DNA from: Fragilaria crotonensis
Taxonomy: Eukaryota; Bacillariophyta; Fragilariophyceae; Fragilariales; Fragilariaceae
Assembly: GCA_022925895.1 (NCBI GenBank)
Contig: JAKSYS010000391.1
Location: 1-57,948, forward strand
Direction of reading: 5' to 3'
Length of the DNA: 57,948 bases
The position numbers were made by a program, and so were the translations under genes. Below the pieces are notes generated by a model, which was not told the DNA's origin, did not search any database, and was given only the letters and a program-made list of their open reading frames with translations. This document shows, piece by piece, positions 55,136-57,948 of this stretch (the stretch's first letter is position 1; every line of letters begins with the position of its first letter).

Positions 55136-56564
55136 TTAGGTTCTAACTAAACTCCTCTTCCAGGTTCCCTTCTCTGTCTCTCCAGAACCTTCTTCTGTCT
55201 TCTTCCTTCCTTGTGTCTCCTTCTTGTTCTTCCCAGTTCTTTTATAGTGGACTTCTGTCCAATCTCCTACATGTTTAATGTTTTCCTCCAACTTTCCATA
55301 GTTTTCGTCCTCCGATGGAATCTTGGTTTGTTGGACTCTTTGGAAATCCGTAGTTCGATTAATTTCGAATTCTTTATCCCAGTTCAGTCGTGCGTTCGAT
55401 TCCGAGTTCACGTCTGACTCGAATCTGACATTCCGTCCAAACGTCGAATCTCTTTCAGCTTCGCCAACGACAGTATTCACTGTCTCACCGGTACTGGACT
55501 TATCCAGTAGCCTACTATCCTCGACATCCTCCCTCCAACAATCCAGAGTTCCATCTCGTATGTTCTTCGCGTGTTTCGTATGTAATTTCTCAGGACAGTT
55601 CTTGTTCAATATGTCCGCTGCATTCTCTTCCGATCGAATAAACTGCGTTCAAATAACCGTTATCTTCCAGTTCACGGATAAAATGAGCACGTACATCGAT
55701 ATGCTTCGTTCTGGCTCCGACATGTTGATTCTTGACCAAATAAATCGCTCCAAGATTATCCTCGTACACTTTTCCCATATGACGTTTCTCATCCGGTCTT
55801 CGTATGCCTTCGTCGAGTAACATCATGATAAACTTGTTCTCGCATGCACCTCTCGCCAAACTGATATACTCCGCTTCGGTACTAGATAGTGTAACGACGT
55901 GTTGGGTCTTTGATTCCCAATGTACCAACGTTCCACCTAACGTATGCAGTCCCGAAGATATACTCTTGCGATTGTCCGTATTCTTGGCATAGTCGGAATC
56001 CACCATAGAAATAGGTCGTAGTTCCTTGGGTCTCCTGTACGTAAGCCCCTCGTATGGTCGTAACTTGATATGACCGACCATTCTGTCCAATGCCTTCCAG
56101 TGATCCTCACCTGGGTTCGATAGGTGCTGTGCCAGTTCTCGAGCTGCGTTGGCCAAATCCGGTGCCAGTTTCGTCGTTAAATACATGATCTTTCCAACCA
56201 TTGACCTGTAATCCGTCATATTAACCGTAGGTCCTTCGTTTTTACTTAGGTACTTGTTCGGGTATCCGGGCGTGTCGTATGTCTTGACTTCCTTGCCAGT
56301 AATCTTCTCGTAGGTTTCCACGATTTCATCTTCAAGTTTGTTCATCTTCGCAATGATAATGACATTTCCGTTTTCGTCCACGCTCCAATCGTACCATACT
56401 CCTAAGTGCTTCTTCAACTTTCCGAGATCAGATATATTGAATCGTTCCTTAAGCTTCGTCTTGAATTCCTCAATCGCCTTCTTCGATCCAACCAAAATTA
56501 CGTATCCGTGTACAACTGCCATGAGGGTCATACGCCCTTTCGTGTCTTTCAGTAGTACATGCAC
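55136..56564 (-). pseudogene. pol: copia-2 pol: RT thumb, RNase H and charged tail, frameshifted
   Basis: It begins out of frame with the preceding part (HVLLKDTKGRMTLMAVVHGY). The YVDD-box position reads VVHG, so the RT active-site Asp pair is missing. RNase H motifs follow: SMVDSDYAKNTDNRKSISSG, TLSSTEAEYISLARGACE, VYEDNLGAIYLVKNQ and RTKHIDVRAHFIREL. Near 55630 the frame changes (ECSGHIEQ against ENAADILNKNCPEKLHTKH). The second frame then continues 130 residues of Glu/Lys-rich tail after GTLDCWREDVEDS, ending at 55136. Inactive as written. Confidence 0.82.
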
Positions 56565-57948
56565 GGATCAACCAGACTTTGAATCATATTCATGTACTTC
56601 GTCAAGTACTTACGTAGTGTCTTCATAAAAGTCTTGGGACATCCACTCCTCCATACATCGGACGAGTCAACATAATACAATAACGCCTCAATTCGTCTTC
56701 CGTTATATATCCCAATTCAACAATACCTTCCGCCACTCTGCAAATACTGGCTTGTCGTCTTCAAGTTCCGCGTTTAAGAACGCTGCTTCGATGTCAATCA
56801 TCTCGATCGTCCAACCTTCGTCTTGCCTGTACAGTGCGATAGTAATTGCGAGTCTGACCGTAGTATCCGTTGCAACAGGTGAAAATGACTCTGTATAGTC
56901 CACACCAGGTACCATCACGTAGCCCTTCAGTACGATTCTGCTCTTGTACCGTAGTGTGCCGTCCTGTTCCTCCTTGATCTTGAAAATCCACTTAACAGGT
57001 ATCGGTTTTCGTCCGTTTAACTTGTCCCTTGGGAATTTCTTCCATGCGTCCCGTGATATGAAGTTATTAATTTCGGACTTAGCAGACGGTATCCACTCAT
57101 GCTTCTTTGGTCCAGTCACAGCTGCACGAAATGTCTTAGGTTCGCCTGGGTCCGACGTAAGCATGGTATTAAATACCAGATGCGCAATTCGAGTTCTGCT
57201 TCTTGTACGCGTCCCGGGCTCATCGTTTTCGATCACAACTGGACTCTCAATTCCAAGTTTTTTCAATTCTCTTTCCAATGGTGTTGTCCTCTGTTTTTGT
57301 TGTTCCTCGACCATTTCTTCGGCATTTTCGATGATTGTTTGTTCTGTATGCAACTCCACAATTTGCTCTTCAACGCTGTCGCCTTCTTTTCGCAATATGA
57401 TGACGTCTTCGTCGTCATCGGAGTCGGAATCGAAAAGAATTGAATTCGGAGGCACGTCCATTTTCGTTTCGTTCTCGTCGTGTACCTCGTCTTTTTTCGT
57501 TCTCTCTTGCTCAATCATCGACTCTATCCTCCCTGCTGAAGACATGGGAGTCTCAGCCGGTTGCAATGCAGTTATGGTTGCGATTTCCTCATCATACTCT
57601 GGAATGAGATGAATTTGGGGAGTCAATTCCTCTTCATCTGCCGCCAATTCAGCTTCCACCTCTTCCAGATCTTCACCTAGGACCATCTGACGGTCAAAGG
57701 CATCGTCCATTGTCAGTCTGATGTCATTTTCAGCCTGTCAAGTCAGCCCATGCATGAATATCTCTTGTTTCAACAATTTTTCCACTGTAGGGATTGTACA
57801 TCCTGTACACATCTCTTGCATGGTTCTCAGCATAGCCAACCATAATCATTTTGGTGGCTTTCTCCTTGAACTTCCCCTCATTGTCCCTCTGTTTGTAACA
57901 TAGCCAATTCGGCCATACTCCACTGTGCTACCGTATATCGTGCACGGG
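56565..57948 (-). pseudogene. pol: copia-2 pol: integrase C-terminal region and RT fingers/palm, frameshifted
   Basis: 57900-57740 reads KATKMIMVGYAENHARDVYR and YNPYSGKIVETRDIHAWADL, the post-integrase region, then a stop. From 57710 an acidic linker precedes RT: FRAAVTGPKKHEWIPSAKSE, PIPVKWIFKIKEEQDGTLRY, YTESFSPVATDTTVRL and MIDIEAAFLNAELEDD (catalytic Asp). The frame ends near 56703 (LNWDI), and another continues GYITEDELRRYCIMLTRPMY, so there is a frameshift there. Confidence 0.82.

Larger units (their letters stand above)
55136..57948 (-). mobile_element. Second copia-type retrotransposon, 3' part, runs off the window
   Basis: Minus-strand order is integrase end (57948-57721), RT (57710-56565), RT/RNase H (56564-55590), then a C-terminal extension to 55136. 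It is clearly a different lineage from the first element: RT with TRPMYGGVDVPR and RNase H ending KHIDVRAHFIRE...NAADILNKN. Upstream coding lies beyond the window. Confidence 0.85.

Overview
This is nuclear DNA of a eukaryotic microalga, most likely a diatom. The evidence is short GT-AG introns (68-217 bp), gene families typical of diatoms (a DUF6824 protein, a large secreted Cys-rich/propeller protein, diatom-type copia elements) and conserved eukaryotic genes (VPS15, MER3/HFM1, complex I NDUFA5). I cannot name the species; a pennate diatom is a guess.

Layout. (1) 2-5460: a complete but frameshifted copia retrotransposon on the minus strand with short (127-128 bp) LTRs. Its presumed primer-binding site is a perfect 12-nt complement of a sequence inside its own LTR, as expected for a self-primed (Tf1-like) element. 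(2) 5461-40825: the host gene segment. In order it holds a two-domain VOC/glyoxalase-like protein; a coiled-coil acidic protein; a decayed DDE-transposase-like relic; a 783-bp foldback element with a TTA target duplication; a DUF6824 protein; an unresolved spliced gene; NDUFA5; a small tautomerase-like protein; a 983-aa secreted Cys-rich/beta-propeller protein; meiotic helicase MER3/HFM1; VPS15 (convergent with MER3, 35 bp apart); a secreted trypsin-like protease; a DUF2256 zinc protein; and a decayed duplicate of the trypsin gene. Intron boundaries given here were read by hand from splice consensus, phase and family logic; none is confirmed by transcripts.

(3) 40826-54999: a DIRS/PAT-like tyrosine-recombinase retrotransposon on the minus strand (gag, RT-RNase H, tyrosine recombinase) with split direct repeats (A and B modules) present in extra copies. 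It is cut between RT and recombinase by 6.49 kb of unrelated, CpG-poor DNA flanked by 263-bp near-identical direct repeats. (4) 55000-57948: the 3' part of a second, different copia element, minus strand, frameshifted and running off the window.

The host genes are not an operon and I infer no shared pathway. VPS15 acts in PI3K/autophagy, MER3 in meiotic crossover formation and NDUFA5 in mitochondrial respiration. Many frame breaks here are single-base shifts (MER3, VOC gene, both copias, DIRS RT), so residual assembly indels must be kept in mind, although the 4.7-kb VPS15 coding sequence is fully open.
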